DNA of 64,000 bases from Pseudomonadota bacterium (GTDB lineage Bacteria > Pseudomonadota > Gammaproteobacteria > Steroidobacterales > Steroidobacteraceae): NCBI GenBank assembly GCA_023423935.1, contig JAFAEQ010000055.1, positions 1-64,000 on the forward strand, written 5' to 3'. This document shows positions 47,597 to 55,194 of this stretch, piece after piece (the stretch's first letter is position 1; every line of letters starts with the position of its first letter). A model generated the notes under the pieces. That model saw only the letters and a program-made list of their open reading frames with translations. It made no database searches and was not told where the DNA came from. Position numbers and translations under genes: made by a program.

Positions 47597-47986
47597 TTAC
47601 CCTTGTGCACGGGCGATCACTGCCCCTAGTGCGGCGGCGAGCAAACCCGCCAGCGTGGACAGGACGAGATACCACGCGGCTAAACCACTCTTTCTCTTCT
47701 TCACCAGCCTGGCGGCATCCGATTGCATGCTGCTGAACGTCGTATAGCCGCCGAGCACACCCGTGAGAACACCTGCGTTCAGGGCCGAGCCATAACGATC
47801 GCGCCAGTCCACTTTGAACAGGACCGACAGGTAGCCGATCACGAAAGCGCCTGTGACGTTGATGATGAACGTCCCGAGCGGAAAGGCACCGTGATAACGC
47901 TCACCCACAATGCGTCCGATCCACCAGCGCAGTAATGATCCGAGCCCACCGCCGATGCCCACCCACATGACATCCAACGCTTTCAT
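47597..47986 (-). CDS. crcB: CrcB/Fluc fluoride channel, second of a pair
   Basis: 129 residues, ATG 47986 with AGGAGA upstream. Signatures GGGLGSLLRWW, FIINVTGAFVIGYL and GGYTTFSSMQSD; the second Phe of the usual TTFSxF motif is Met here. Pairs of crcB genes may make heterodimeric channels in which one pore is inactive, and this substitution would suit such a division. The gene lies 46 bases after the asparagine-synthetase-like gene on the same strand. Confidence 0.9.
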   Translation of the reverse strand: MKALDVMWVGIGGGLGSLLRWWIGRIVGERYHGAFPLGTFIINVTGAFVIGYLSVLFKVDWRDRYGSALNAGVLTGVLGGYTTFSSMQSDAARLVKKRKSGLAAWYLVLSTLAGLLAAALGAVIARAQG

Positions 47987-48032
47987 GGAGATCTCCTGAT
48001 GGGCCCGGCATGCGCTTGTAAATGCGTCGTGT

Positions 48033-49904
48033 CTACGGCATCGCTCTCGGATCGCTCTGGAATGCAGAAGTGCCCAGCGGGTTTGCCCGTATGGCGCTAT
48101 GAATCACGGCGTCCGACTCCGACTCCTCGCGCACGTGCGGTTCTCCGAACGCTCTGCACCACAGCTCGATCAAAAGCAACGTCCACAGATGATAGAAGAC
48201 GGCGTCGCTGCATCCGGGTTTCGCGGCGCGGCGGAAGAGCGCCTCCACGTACTGTGCATCGAAGAGACCGCGAGCGCGAATGCGGCTCGATGAAAGCAGC
48301 TCGTCCCTGAGCTGCACAAGCACCTGCAAGAGTGATTCGTCGCGCTGGATGCGTATGAGATCCTTCGGTCGGCGCGCGAATGACTCGGGCAGAAAATCGC
48401 GCGCCGCAGAGCGCAGCACGTGTTTGCGCGACTTCCCGCGGATCTTCATTTCGCTTGGAATGCTGAAGGCGAAGTTCGCGACGTCGCCGTCGTGAAACAG
48501 GGAGCCGAACTCGACGCCGGCCCACGCGTGGATGCGTTCGATGGCGCCAATTTCGCTGGGATGCTCCAGGCCGTGTAACAGACTTTCGTTGAGCGCCTCG
48601 GCATTGTCGGCCTTCACTTTCGTATTCGACGATCTTTCGAAGTTTCCGAGGGGACGCGGCGGATCGATGCGAGGACCGCGCAGGTGCGCTGCGAGGAGGA
48701 GCCGTCCCAGAACGCTGCGCGGCGCCTGGCCTGTTTGCGTGTAGTCGTAGAGCTCCAGGATCGAGTGGCGCGCGATGCGCCAGTCGCGCGCCATTTTGAT
48801 CAACAGGTGCCGAGGCATTCCGCCAAACAGCATGTCTGCCATATGGCCGTACAGCACGATCGGAACCTCGCGCGCCGCGTGCTCGGCGATCATGTGATAG
48901 ACGATCATCTCTTCGCGTGCGATAGGGTCTTCCATGCGCCACAGCAGTTCCGGAAGCAGCGCCGGCAGCACCCGTGGCGCAATCACGATCTCGTGATGAC
49001 GCGTCGCGAAGTGGCGGGCAGCTTCGCGTGCCCGCGCGAACACCGGGTCGCTCTCGTGAAACGCAGCGGTGTAGGTGAAGATTTGCGCGGAAGGCGCAAC
49101 CGCGCGCACTGCGCCGAGCGTGAGCACGGAATCGAGCCCACCGCTCAGTCCGATGCCGATGCGATCTCGCGATTCGGTCAGTCGGCGCGCCGCCTCGAGA
49201 ATGCAGCTCTTCAGGCGGGCAGCGCACGCGGCCTCCGAAGCGCCGGGGTCGACGCGCATGCGCAGCGGTGCATACGAGCTTGCGTGGCTCGCGCCGAGAT
49301 GAATGCGGACACACTCGCCAGGCCCGACCATCTTCACCTCGCGCGCCAGCGTGCCATGCAGCGGCAGGTACTTCGTCGCGGCGACGTGTGCCACGACGCC
49401 AAGATCCAACTGTGGCGGGTCGTGCATCGCGGCGAAGAGCGCCTTGGCTTCGCTTGCGAACATCCAGCCGCGATCCAGGCGCGTGAAGCACAGCGGGCGC
49501 GCGGCCCAGCGATCGACGGCAAGGAGGAGTGATTCGGATTCGCCGTCGGCGAGTGCGATGGCAAACGTTCCATTGATGCGCTCGAACGCCTGGACACCGA
49601 AGCGGCGATACAACGCCCAGAGCACTTGCCGGACGCTGGCTTCAGAGGTGTCGTCGCAACGTCGCCCCGCAGCCATCGCAAGTGCGGGAAGATTCGTGAT
49701 CAGACCTGCGTACACGAGCGGGATATCCTGAACGAGCGGAATATCTCCGACGTGTGTCTCGCGGTTGCTCAGGGAGGCGAGTGTGATCCCCGGTTCCCTC
49801 GTAACGATGTAATCGCTCGTGCCTCGGTGCAGGAGCATGGAACGAACATCGCGCAGCTGCTGCTCACCGATGCGTCCGAGACTTCCATAGATCCCCATGA
49901 CCAT
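48033..49904 (-). CDS. Asparagine-synthetase-like amide/amidine-forming enzyme lacking the glutaminase Cys
   Basis: 623 residues from ATG 49904, set by AGAGGA 6 bases upstream; a second ATG at 49898 would begin MGIYG. The N-terminal half has the glutamine-amidotransferase fold (RINGTFAIALAD, FASEAKALFAAM), but the N-terminus reads MVMGIYG instead of MCGI, so the catalytic Cys is missing and glutamine cannot supply ammonia. The synthetase half has the ATP-pyrophosphatase loop LSGGLDS and YGHMADMLFGG. Such Cys-less relatives adenylate a carboxylate and join it to an amine already in the substrate, as in beta-lactam synthetase and lasso cyclase. It overlaps the ATP-grasp gene by 41 bases. Product unknown. 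Confidence 0.85.
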   Translation of the reverse strand: MVMGIYGSLGRIGEQQLRDVRSMLLHRGTSDYIVTREPGITLASLSNRETHVGDIPLVQDIPLVYAGLITNLPALAMAAGRRCDDTSEASVRQVLWALYRRFGVQAFERINGTFAIALADGESESLLLAVDRWAARPLCFTRLDRGWMFASEAKALFAAMHDPPQLDLGVVAHVAATKYLPLHGTLAREVKMVGPGECVRIHLGASHASSYAPLRMRVDPGASEAACAARLKSCILEAARRLTESRDRIGIGLSGGLDSVLTLGAVRAVAPSAQIFTYTAAFHESDPVFARAREAARHFATRHHEIVIAPRVLPALLPELLWRMEDPIAREEMIVYHMIAEHAAREVPIVLYGHMADMLFGGMPRHLLIKMARDWRIARHSILELYDYTQTGQAPRSVLGRLLLAAHLRGPRIDPPRPLGNFERSSNTKVKADNAEALNESLLHGLEHPSEIGAIERIHAWAGVEFGSLFHDGDVANFAFSIPSEMKIRGKSRKHVLRSAARDFLPESFARRPKDLIRIQRDESLLQVLVQLRDELLSSSRIRARGLFDAQYVEALFRRAAKPGCSDAVFYHLWTLLLIELWCRAFGEPHVREESESDAVIHSAIRANPLGTSAFQSDPRAMP

Positions 49905-51132
49905 GGGTTGTCCTCTGCGTGGAATTGATCGCGGCGGACGACCCGGATCGTTGCGGCCGCGGAAATTGGGTGACTGCACGCTTGATAGCGCCCAACGTAC
50001 TGTGCGCTGCGAGTCGCGCGAACGGACGCGGATCGTCACGCTGGAATACTGCAAACACCTTCGGTTCGCAATACGGGGCTCGATACGCATTGAAGGCAGC
50101 AAGTCCCTGGGTCATCGCAACTGCGAAGCCCGGTGCATCGCGCTCTTCGTCGATCCAGCACAGCTCGTCGGAAGATTGCGCGCGCTGGGGCTCGAGAGAT
50201 GTGCCGATGGCCCTGCAGTAGCTCAACCATGGAAAGTCGATGCCGCAAGCGCTTGCAAGAGCGCCGGAATAGTTGGCGCGCGCGTTCACTTCCATGAGCT
50301 TGTAGCCGCCGTCGCGTGCATCGCGTTTGAACTCCATGCAGCTGAAGCCATTCAAGTGCAACGCCGCCAGCATCTGGTGTCCGAGCTCGCGCACTTCCGG
50401 AAGCGGCTTTGCACGAACCGCGGTGGGGAAGCCGATGAGCTTCGGCTTGTTGCGGATCTTGTGCGCGGTGAACTCGCAGAATGGCGCGCCATCGAGCGCG
50501 AACGAGTTGTAGTTGGCGCCGCATTCCTCTCCGCCCGGAATGTACTCGCTCAGCATGAGCTCCGAGCCGCAATCCAGAACGGCGTCGAGACCCGAAAGCA
50601 GTTCCTGCTCTCCCCGGATCATCAGCATCTTTACGCGAAAGCGCTTGAAGAACAGGTGTCCCACCGAGGGCTTCAACAGGCATGGATATCCGACTTCGCG
50701 AGCGAACTCGAGAGCGTCGTGTCGGGAGTCGGCAATCAGTATGCGAGGGCAGGGGATGCCGTGCGCTCGAGCAATCTCGTAGGTCGAGACTTTCTCAATG
50801 AGTTGGCGCACGAGCGACCAGGGTTCGCACGTGGGCCGATACAGATTCTCGAGCGACGTAGCATTGCGCGAGATCGCGACCAGGCTTCCGTCGTCCGTCG
50901 GGATGAGTACGGCGCCATGCAGGTGCTTCGGCAACGCGAGCAGGGCTGTCACGAAGCCGGCTTCGTCGTCGGTAGGGTCGGGAACTTCGAAACTTCGTGT
51001 GAGATATCGGGACGCGATGCCACTCTGTCCGCCTCCATAAGACAATCCGAACACGGGCACGCCCCGATGTCCCAGCGAGCGGATCACGGCAAGCCCGGCT
51101 TTGGAGCAGCATGCGACGAGCGCAGGTGTCAT
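49864..51132 (-). CDS. ATP-grasp ligase
   Basis: 422 residues from ATG 51132, with GGGAGG 11 bases upstream. The N-terminal domain starts VACCSKAGLAVIRSLGHRGV; the ATP-grasp core includes YPCLLKPSVGHLFF, SEYIPGGEECGANYNSF and the metal-binding end MEFKRDARDGGYKLMEVNARA. These ligases form an amide or ester from a carboxylate via acyl phosphate. Paired with the overlapping asparagine-synthetase-like gene, it suggests a short pathway with two ATP-dependent bond-forming steps, such as a modified peptide or an amide on a surface glycan (inference). The C-terminal 30 residues are low complexity. Confidence 0.87.
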   Translation of the reverse strand: MTPALVACCSKAGLAVIRSLGHRGVPVFGLSYGGGQSGIASRYLTRSFEVPDPTDDEAGFVTALLALPKHLHGAVLIPTDDGSLVAISRNATSLENLYRPTCEPWSLVRQLIEKVSTYEIARAHGIPCPRILIADSRHDALEFAREVGYPCLLKPSVGHLFFKRFRVKMLMIRGEQELLSGLDAVLDCGSELMLSEYIPGGEECGANYNSFALDGAPFCEFTAHKIRNKPKLIGFPTAVRAKPLPEVRELGHQMLAALHLNGFSCMEFKRDARDGGYKLMEVNARANYSGALASACGIDFPWLSYCRAIGTSLEPQRAQSSDELCWIDEERDAPGFAVAMTQGLAAFNAYRAPYCEPKVFAVFQRDDPRPFARLAAHSTLGAIKRAVTQFPRPQRSGSSAAINSTQRTTHGHGDLWKSRTHR

Positions 51133-51164
51133 CGTGGTCGTGCCTCCCTGTTAAACCCGGACAA

Positions 51165-51233
51165 TCAGTGCTGCTTTGGATCGAAGCGCAGAATGCCGCG
51201 TGGATTCAGCGAAGCGAAGCGTAGGATCCGCAT
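51165..51233 (-). CDS. Possible 22-residue ORF upstream of the ATP-grasp gene
   Basis: Reading leftward, ATG 51233 opens a 22-residue frame that ends TGA at 51165-51167, 32 bases before the ATP-grasp start. The peptide has two LRF triplets (MRILRFAS and GILRFDPK). No good ribosome site precedes it, and an in-frame TAA lies two codons upstream. A leader peptide or precursor substrate for the two ligases is conceivable; chance is also possible at this size. Confidence 0.2.
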   Translation of the reverse strand: MRILRFASLNPRGILRFDPKQH

Positions 51234-51327
51234 CGCGGCTTAAGTGAATACTCGTAATGCAATCCACGCTCGTTGCGTCCGGGCCAATCGTCGAAGTCAC
51301 TGTCTATATGTGCTGCGCATCATCGCG

Positions 51328-51375
51328 GTAGTCACGGACGTAGTCACGGACGTCGTCACGGACGTTGTCACGGAT
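51328..51375. repeat. Four tandem copies of a 12-base unit
   Basis: Units begin at 51328, 51340, 51352 and 51364: GTAGTCACGGAC twice, then GTCGTCACGGAC and GTTGTCACGGAT. The third base changes while the rest is constant. The array lies 22 bases left of the MITE-like element copy 2 and upstream of the ATP-grasp gene. Confidence 0.9.
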
Positions 51376-51397
51376 TCAGTCGGTCGAGCGATGTCTG

Positions 51398-51656
51398 GTG
51401 GGCTGTAACGACTGATTCGAGAGTGCTTCTTTGCTCGTCATCCCGACGAAGGCGCGGGATCTCTGCGGAGGATTCCGCTCGGTCACAGGGTCTGGACCCC
51501 GGCCTGCGCCGGGGTGACCCCTTAACGGCCTGCGCCGGGGTGACCCCTTAACGACCTGCGCCGGGGTGACCCCTTAGCGGCCTGCGCCGGGGTGAGCCCT
51601 TAACGGCCTGCGCCGGGGTGACATCAATCAAGAATGAATCGGCTGTTACAGGTCAC
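51398..51656. repeat. MITE-like interspersed element, copy 2 (five minisatellite units)
   Basis: A 259-base element. The left end GTGGGCTGTAACGACTGATT and the right end (51636-51656, containing CGGCTGTTACAGGTCAC) are imperfect inverted repeats, 16 of 21 positions. Inside is a minisatellite with five units at exact 26-base spacing (51501, 51527, 51553, 51579, 51605), core GGCCTGCGCCGGGGTGACCC. It carries no gene. Copy 1 at 24660-24871 has three units of 25 bases. Confidence 0.85.
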
Positions 51657-52308
51657 TGACGAGCGTGCCTGCGTGGCGACGTGAGAGCACAAAGAGAATC
51701 TCCCAAGAACATCGGGACGACTCGCCCGCTTCGAGCGTGATCGGGTGTCTGTCACAGGCGAGGCGTGCGTAGGGTAGGCCTCCGCTCACCGTGATCTCGC
51801 ACGATCGTCTGGGCCGCTGATCGGCTGCATACCTGCAGCTGATGAGATCACGCTTCGCTGGCTCCGATGCGTCGACCATCGCGGACGAGATCCAGACGAG
51901 TTAACGACGAGCAGTGTCACGGAAAGCCTGCGGAGAATGCGCAGATAGTGGTGAGTGAAATCTGAGGGAGAAACAGCCTTCCGACGGTGATGTTATGCAG
52001 ACCGCATTTTCCCGTGTTACGCAGCGGTTTGCGAATGACTCGCACTCGTCTTGCCATTGGGAGTAAGCGAAGTGCAGGCATCGAATGATGATGAATCGCA
52101 TGACGAATAGGTCCATTCCTATGAGTCGCGATCATTTCGCAGCGGATCACAGATGCCCGGCGAATCTCGAGCGAACGAAGTCCAAGTCCGAGGATGGATG
52201 GCGTGGCTTTGTCGTACGTGCGACACCCGATTGTGATGGCGAAGACCCGGGGAACACTCTCCAGCCCCACTTACCAGGTCATACGTTCTTACGTTTCAGG
52301 AGAGGGTC
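51657..52308. other. Spacer upstream of the GH3 gene, no supported gene
   Basis: About 650 bases. A leftward frame ending at 51646 (start 51879, 77 residues, four Cys, with YARLACDRHPITLEAG) reads a little like coding sequence and could be a gene relic, but it runs into the right end of the repeat element and has no recognisable family. Nothing else stands out; the GH3 promoter should be in the right part. Confidence 0.4.
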
Positions 52309-55191
52309 ATGCAGCTATCAGATTTCAAGTGGGCGGGTTCGCCCGCGCCGACCAAGGTGCTTGCATTGACCCTCGATCAGGGGCCGATGACGCGCAAGAA
52401 GTTCGCGGTCAAGGCGTTGTTCCTGACGCTGCTGACCATGGCGCTTTCGTTGAACTTCTTCTCCGACGCGCACGCACAGTACGGTTCCACATCGGAGTCG
52501 TGTCCGTTCCTGAATGGACGTCCCAACAGTGCGGCGGCGCCCGACAGTTTTCCATGGATGGATGCGACGCTTGCGCCGGATCAGCGAGTGGAGTTGCTGA
52601 TGGCGGCGTTGACGCTCGAGGAGAAGGTCGACCTGGCGACGGGTGAGCTGTGTGGGCTCTACGGCTTCTTCAACGCACCCATTCCAAGACTCAAGATTCC
52701 GGCGCTCGCGATGGCGGATGGTCCGGCGGGCGTACGCATCGCGGATCTATCGGTCAATGGCGGTTTGTCGACCGCGTTGCCAGCGCCGATTGCACTGGCT
52801 GCGACCTGGGATCCCGAGCTTGCAAGAAAGTATGGCGATGTGCTCGGCAAGGAGGCATTCCTGTCCAAGCACAACGTGTTGCTGGGGCCGACGCTCGATA
52901 CGGTACGCGTCCCGCAAGGCGGACGCGGGTTCGAGACCTTCGGTGAAGATCCGTTGTTGCAGTCGGAGATGGCGGTGCCCTACATCGAGGGCATCCAGGC
53001 GTATCCCGTGCTTGCGGACGCGAAGCACCTGTCGGTCTACAACCAGGAGAAAGAACGCCTCAACGGACTGAATGTGATCATCGACGAGCGACCCCTCAGA
53101 GAGATCTATCTGCCGGCTTTCGAAGCGGCGGTGCAGAAAGCGGATGTCGGGACGGTGATGTGCTCGTTCAACAAGGTGAATGGCTCTTACGAGTGCGAAG
53201 ACCGAAACGCGCTGACGAATATCCTGAAGGACCAGTTTGGATTCAGGGGCTTCGTGATGAGCGACTTCGGCGCGACCAAGAGCACGATTCCATCGGCTTA
53301 CGCCGGACTCGATCAGGAGATGCCGGGTGGAACTTATTATGGAGAAGAGCTGCTCGCAGCGGTGCAGTCCGGTGCCGTGACCATTGACCTGCTGGACGAT
53401 AAGGCTCGGCGCGTGCTGAGGCCGATGTTTCGGTACGGCTTGTTCGACCAGCCCGCGCAGGTTGGAACACTGCCCATCGAGGAGGATGGCAAGATCGCAC
53501 GCGAAATCTCCGAGCAGAGCATCGTGCTGCTGAAGAACCAGGAGAATGTGTTGCCGCTGGCCGCCGGTGGCATCTCATCCATCGCGGTCATCGGCGCCGA
53601 CGCCGCCAACACGACGGCACAAGGTGGCGGCAGCGCGCAGGTCGATTCCGTGTACGCAGTCTCTCCGCTCGATGGTCTGCGCAATGCGGTGGGGCCGAAT
53701 GTCACGATCACGAGCGTCGAGGGCACTGATCCAGTCACTCCTGCAAACGTGCTTCTCGGTGGACAGAACGCGGTGCCCTCGTCGGTGCTCACACCGACAG
53801 ACGGGACACCGGGTACTCATGGATTGACTGCGACCTTCTGGGCAAGCACCGATTTCAGTGGCGAGCCCGCTGTGTCGCTCATCCAGCGACAGGTGGCCTT
53901 GAGCCTGGGATTCATGAACTTCGGACTGACGCCATCGTCCGTGAGCTCGGGTGTGCCCGGCGAGTTGACTGCAGCGCCGCTGTCGGCCCGCTGGACCGGC
54001 ACGCTGACGGCTCCGGCGAGTGGCGAATACACGTTCCAGCTCGCCAGTCGCGGGCGAGCTACGCTCTTGATCAACGGCCAACCCGTCATCAACGACACTG
54101 AGTCACACACGCCGGATACGGTGTCCACCGGTACGGTGACGCTCGAAGCCGGAGTTGCGTATCCCATCCAGGTCGATTACATCGCCGACGATCCGACTAT
54201 CGGCGGCGGTGGCGGAACAGTCGGAGCCGAGATCATGCTGTCGTGGACACCGCCTCAAGGAGCTGTGACGCCGAACATCACGGAGGCGGCCGACGCGGCT
54301 AAGCAGGCGGATGTGGCCATCGTGTTCGCGCGCGACTTCGAGACAGAGAGTCTGGACCGCACTTCGCTGTCGCTGCCAAACGGTCAGGATCAGTTGATCG
54401 AGAGTGTGATCGCTGCGAACCCCCGCACGATCGTGGTGTTGCAGACAGGCATGGCCGTGACCATGCCATGGCTTGGCGCCGCACCTGCAGTGCTCGAAGC
54501 CTGGTACGGCGGACAGGAGCAGGGAAATGCGATCGCCTCCGTGCTGTTCGGCAACGTGAATCCGTCGGGCAAGCTGCCGGTGAGTTTCCCCCGCAGCGAA
54601 AAGGAGCAGCCCGCATCCCGTCCGCCCAACTATCCGGGCGTGGAAAACACCGTCGTGTACCAGGACGGCGTGTTCGTCGGATATCGTTGGTATGACAACT
54701 TCAAAGTCGAGCCGCTGTTTCCATTCGGATATGGACTGTCCTATACGACGTTTCAGTTCGATGACCTCGAGGTGACGGGTGGGCAGCCGAGCGGAGATAC
54801 CAGGACGCCTGTGCAGGTGTCGTTCACAGTCACCAATACAGGGTCACGCGAGGGAGCGGAAGTCGCTCAGGTGTATGTCGGCCCACTGCCCACTCCGGTT
54901 GCAACACCCGTGCGGCAGCTTGCCGGGTTCTCGAAGGTGCAATTGGCGCCTGGCGCAAGCACCAAGGTCTCGATCGAGATCGATCCACGCTCGGTGTCGT
55001 ATTTCAGCAATGTGGAAAACGCATGGGTCACTCCGCTGGGGCCAGTCGACATCTACGTCGGAGACTCCTCGCGCAGTACCAAGCTGACCGCCAAGATCGG
55101 TGAGCAGGATTTCGATAGCAGCGAGAAGACGCAAGTTGCGCCAACATCATCCAAGGCTGGGCTGAGCGCTGTTCCATCGAAAGGCAGGTGA
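52309..55191 (+). CDS. GH3 beta-glucosidase with inserted PA14 domain
   Basis: 960 residues from ATG 52309, which has AGGAGAGG just upstream. ATG 52387 would remove 26 residues and start directly with a classic signal peptide (ALFLTLLTMALS, cut after AHA), so the true start is uncertain. Domains: GH3 N-terminal barrel with nucleophile Asp319 in VMSDFGAT; GH3 C-terminal domain split by a PA14 sugar-binding domain (about residues 500-647); then a fibronectin-III-like end domain (about 820-930). Exported beta-glucosidases of this form release glucose from beta-glucans or oligosaccharides. The GH30 gene starts three bases after the stop, so both are co-transcribed. Confidence 0.92.
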   Translation: MQLSDFKWAGSPAPTKVLALTLDQGPMTRKKFAVKALFLTLLTMALSLNFFSDAHAQYGSTSESCPFLNGRPNSAAAPDSFPWMDATLAPDQRVELLMAALTLEEKVDLATGELCGLYGFFNAPIPRLKIPALAMADGPAGVRIADLSVNGGLSTALPAPIALAATWDPELARKYGDVLGKEAFLSKHNVLLGPTLDTVRVPQGGRGFETFGEDPLLQSEMAVPYIEGIQAYPVLADAKHLSVYNQEKERLNGLNVIIDERPLREIYLPAFEAAVQKADVGTVMCSFNKVNGSYECEDRNALTNILKDQFGFRGFVMSDFGATKSTIPSAYAGLDQEMPGGTYYGEELLAAVQSGAVTIDLLDDKARRVLRPMFRYGLFDQPAQVGTLPIEEDGKIAREISEQSIVLLKNQENVLPLAAGGISSIAVIGADAANTTAQGGGSAQVDSVYAVSPLDGLRNAVGPNVTITSVEGTDPVTPANVLLGGQNAVPSSVLTPTDGTPGTHGLTATFWASTDFSGEPAVSLIQRQVALSLGFMNFGLTPSSVSSGVPGELTAAPLSARWTGTLTAPASGEYTFQLASRGRATLLINGQPVINDTESHTPDTVSTGTVTLEAGVAYPIQVDYIADDPTIGGGGGTVGAEIMLSWTPPQGAVTPNITEAADAAKQADVAIVFARDFETESLDRTSLSLPNGQDQLIESVIAANPRTIVVLQTGMAVTMPWLGAAPAVLEAWYGGQEQGNAIASVLFGNVNPSGKLPVSFPRSEKEQPASRPPNYPGVENTVVYQDGVFVGYRWYDNFKVEPLFPFGYGLSYTTFQFDDLEVTGGQPSGDTRTPVQVSFTVTNTGSREGAEVAQVYVGPLPTPVATPVRQLAGFSKVQLAPGASTKVSIEIDPRSVSYFSNVENAWVTPLGPVDIYVGDSSRSTKLTAKIGEQDFDSSEKTQVAPTSSKAGLSAVPSKGR

Positions 55192-55194
55192 AGG

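Noticed and set aside
47987..48032. Fluoride riboswitch before the crcB pair
   Set aside because: The gap is 46 bases and shows no GGnGATGG-like core of the crcB motif.
996..51132. A single lasso-peptide system made of S9 isopeptidases and the asparagine-synthetase-like gene as cyclase
   Set aside because: They are about 28 kb apart on opposite strands; no B-type protease, RRE protein, exporter or precursor accompanies either, and the partner of the synthetase is an ATP-grasp ligase.
51328..51656. CRISPR array
   Set aside because: The repeats are directly abutting tandem units with no unique spacers, and there are no cas genes.
51646..51879. Leftward 77-residue frame with four Cys
   Set aside because: It ends within the repeat element, has no ribosome site I can defend and no recognised family; kept only as a possible relic in the spacer entry.
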